Program-made: the position numbers and the translations under genes
Notes under the pieces: model-generated
Told to the model about the DNA's origin: nothing
Database searches by the model: none
What the model saw: only the letters and a program-made list of their open reading frames with translations
Assembly (NCBI GenBank): GCA_044221135.1
Contig: JBGAPT010000024.1
Coordinates: forward strand, 1 to 32,495
Origin: UBA4722 sp044221135
GTDB taxonomy: Bacteria > Pseudomonadota > Gammaproteobacteria > DSM-16500
Direction of reading: 5' to 3'
Length of the DNA: 32,495 nucleotides
Shown here: one piece after another, positions 32,271 through 32,495 of the stretch
Layout: each line of letters opens with the position of its first letter
Position numbering within the stretch: position 1 is the stretch's first letter

Positions 32271-32495
32271 ATGTCTGATTTAGATCGTTTTGAAGTTTTT
32301 ACTTATGTTGCACAAACCTGTAATTTGTCTCAAACAGCAAAGTATTTACAGTTGACAAAAGCTTCTATCAGCAAGCACATAAAAAAATTAGAGGCGGATC
32401 TCGGCGTTGATTTATTTTTACGAAATAACCAGCGGTTACATTTAACTGATCAGGGCGAAATGCTATTGCAACAATGTTTGCGTTTAAAAAAGGAA
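32271..32495 (+). CDS. LysR-type transcriptional regulator, N-terminal part (cut by window edge)
   Basis: ATG 32271 opens MSDLDRFEVFTYVAQTCNLS, then QTAKYLQLTKASISKHIKKL and EADLGVDLFLRNNQRLHLTD, the winged helix-turn-helix of LysR-type regulators. 75 codons are seen and the frame runs off the window. It is divergent from the secreted-protein/beta-lactamase-like operon, as ampR is from many beta-lactamase genes, so it probably controls that operon. The sequence itself is not diagnostic of AmpR. Confidence 0.85.
   Translation, partial: MSDLDRFEVFTYVAQTCNLSQTAKYLQLTKASISKHIKKLEADLGVDLFLRNNQRLHLTDQGEMLLQQCLRLKKE

Noticed and set aside
1..32495. CRISPR arrays, tRNA or rRNA genes
   Set aside because: No regularly spaced repeats and no recognisable RNA gene sequences were seen on either strand.

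Overview
The window is AT-rich (about one third G+C by eye) and reads as accessory sequence from a host-associated gammaproteobacterium. The mix points to the Legionellales/Coxiellaceae side of that class, though no ribosomal or other marker gene is present to prove it: eukaryotic-like repeat proteins, many short secreted proteins, a UmuD-DinB pair with no visible LexA box, KfrA and Zeta-type plasmid genes, and heavy gene decay.

Layout. Positions 1-137 are the right end of an IS66 element, identical to the end of a complete IS66 copy at 25270-27649 in the same orientation, so about 25 kb lies between direct IS66 copies. From 138 to 3545 come a methyltransferase-like gene cut by the IS end (with an F-box-like C-terminus), a secreted Asp-box propeller protein and a 5'-truncated repeat-protein remnant. 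From 3645 to 5125 there is a divergent AbiEi/AbiEii toxin-antitoxin pair with a large inverted repeat between the genes. From 5260 to 9335, all on the minus strand, are pirin, a GNAT acetyltransferase, a GyrI-like protein and a umuD-dinB operon. From 9336 to 10204 there are only remnants of genes. From 10210 to 14096 are an EamA transporter, CsaA, a hydrolase remnant, an MFS transporter and an acyl-CoA dehydrogenase-like protein. A 553-residue protein with an internal duplication (14307-15968) follows.

From 16072 to 21790 a tyrosine recombinase is followed on the minus strand by cupin, methyltransferase, truncated VOC, GNAT and chimeric remnant genes. It is divergent from a KfrA-like protein, a frameshifted Zeta toxin and its small partner. 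From 21779 to 25266 are a secreted protein, a large protein of unknown function and a frameshifted secreted protein. After the complete IS66 come more broken secreted and unknown genes, YaiI, an ABM monooxygenase and a truncated GNAT. The window ends with a three-gene minus-strand operon: two small secreted cysteine proteins around a class A beta-lactamase homologue whose catalytic serine is cysteine. A LysR-type regulator gene, cut by the window edge, is divergent from it.

The most interesting points are the beta-lactamase-like protein with position 70 Cys and no Glu at position 166, in an operon with members of a local family of secreted cysteine-paired proteins; the repeat proteins sharing a TLSYLF module; and the divergent AbiE pair with its operator. 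At least ten broken genes show that the region is decaying.
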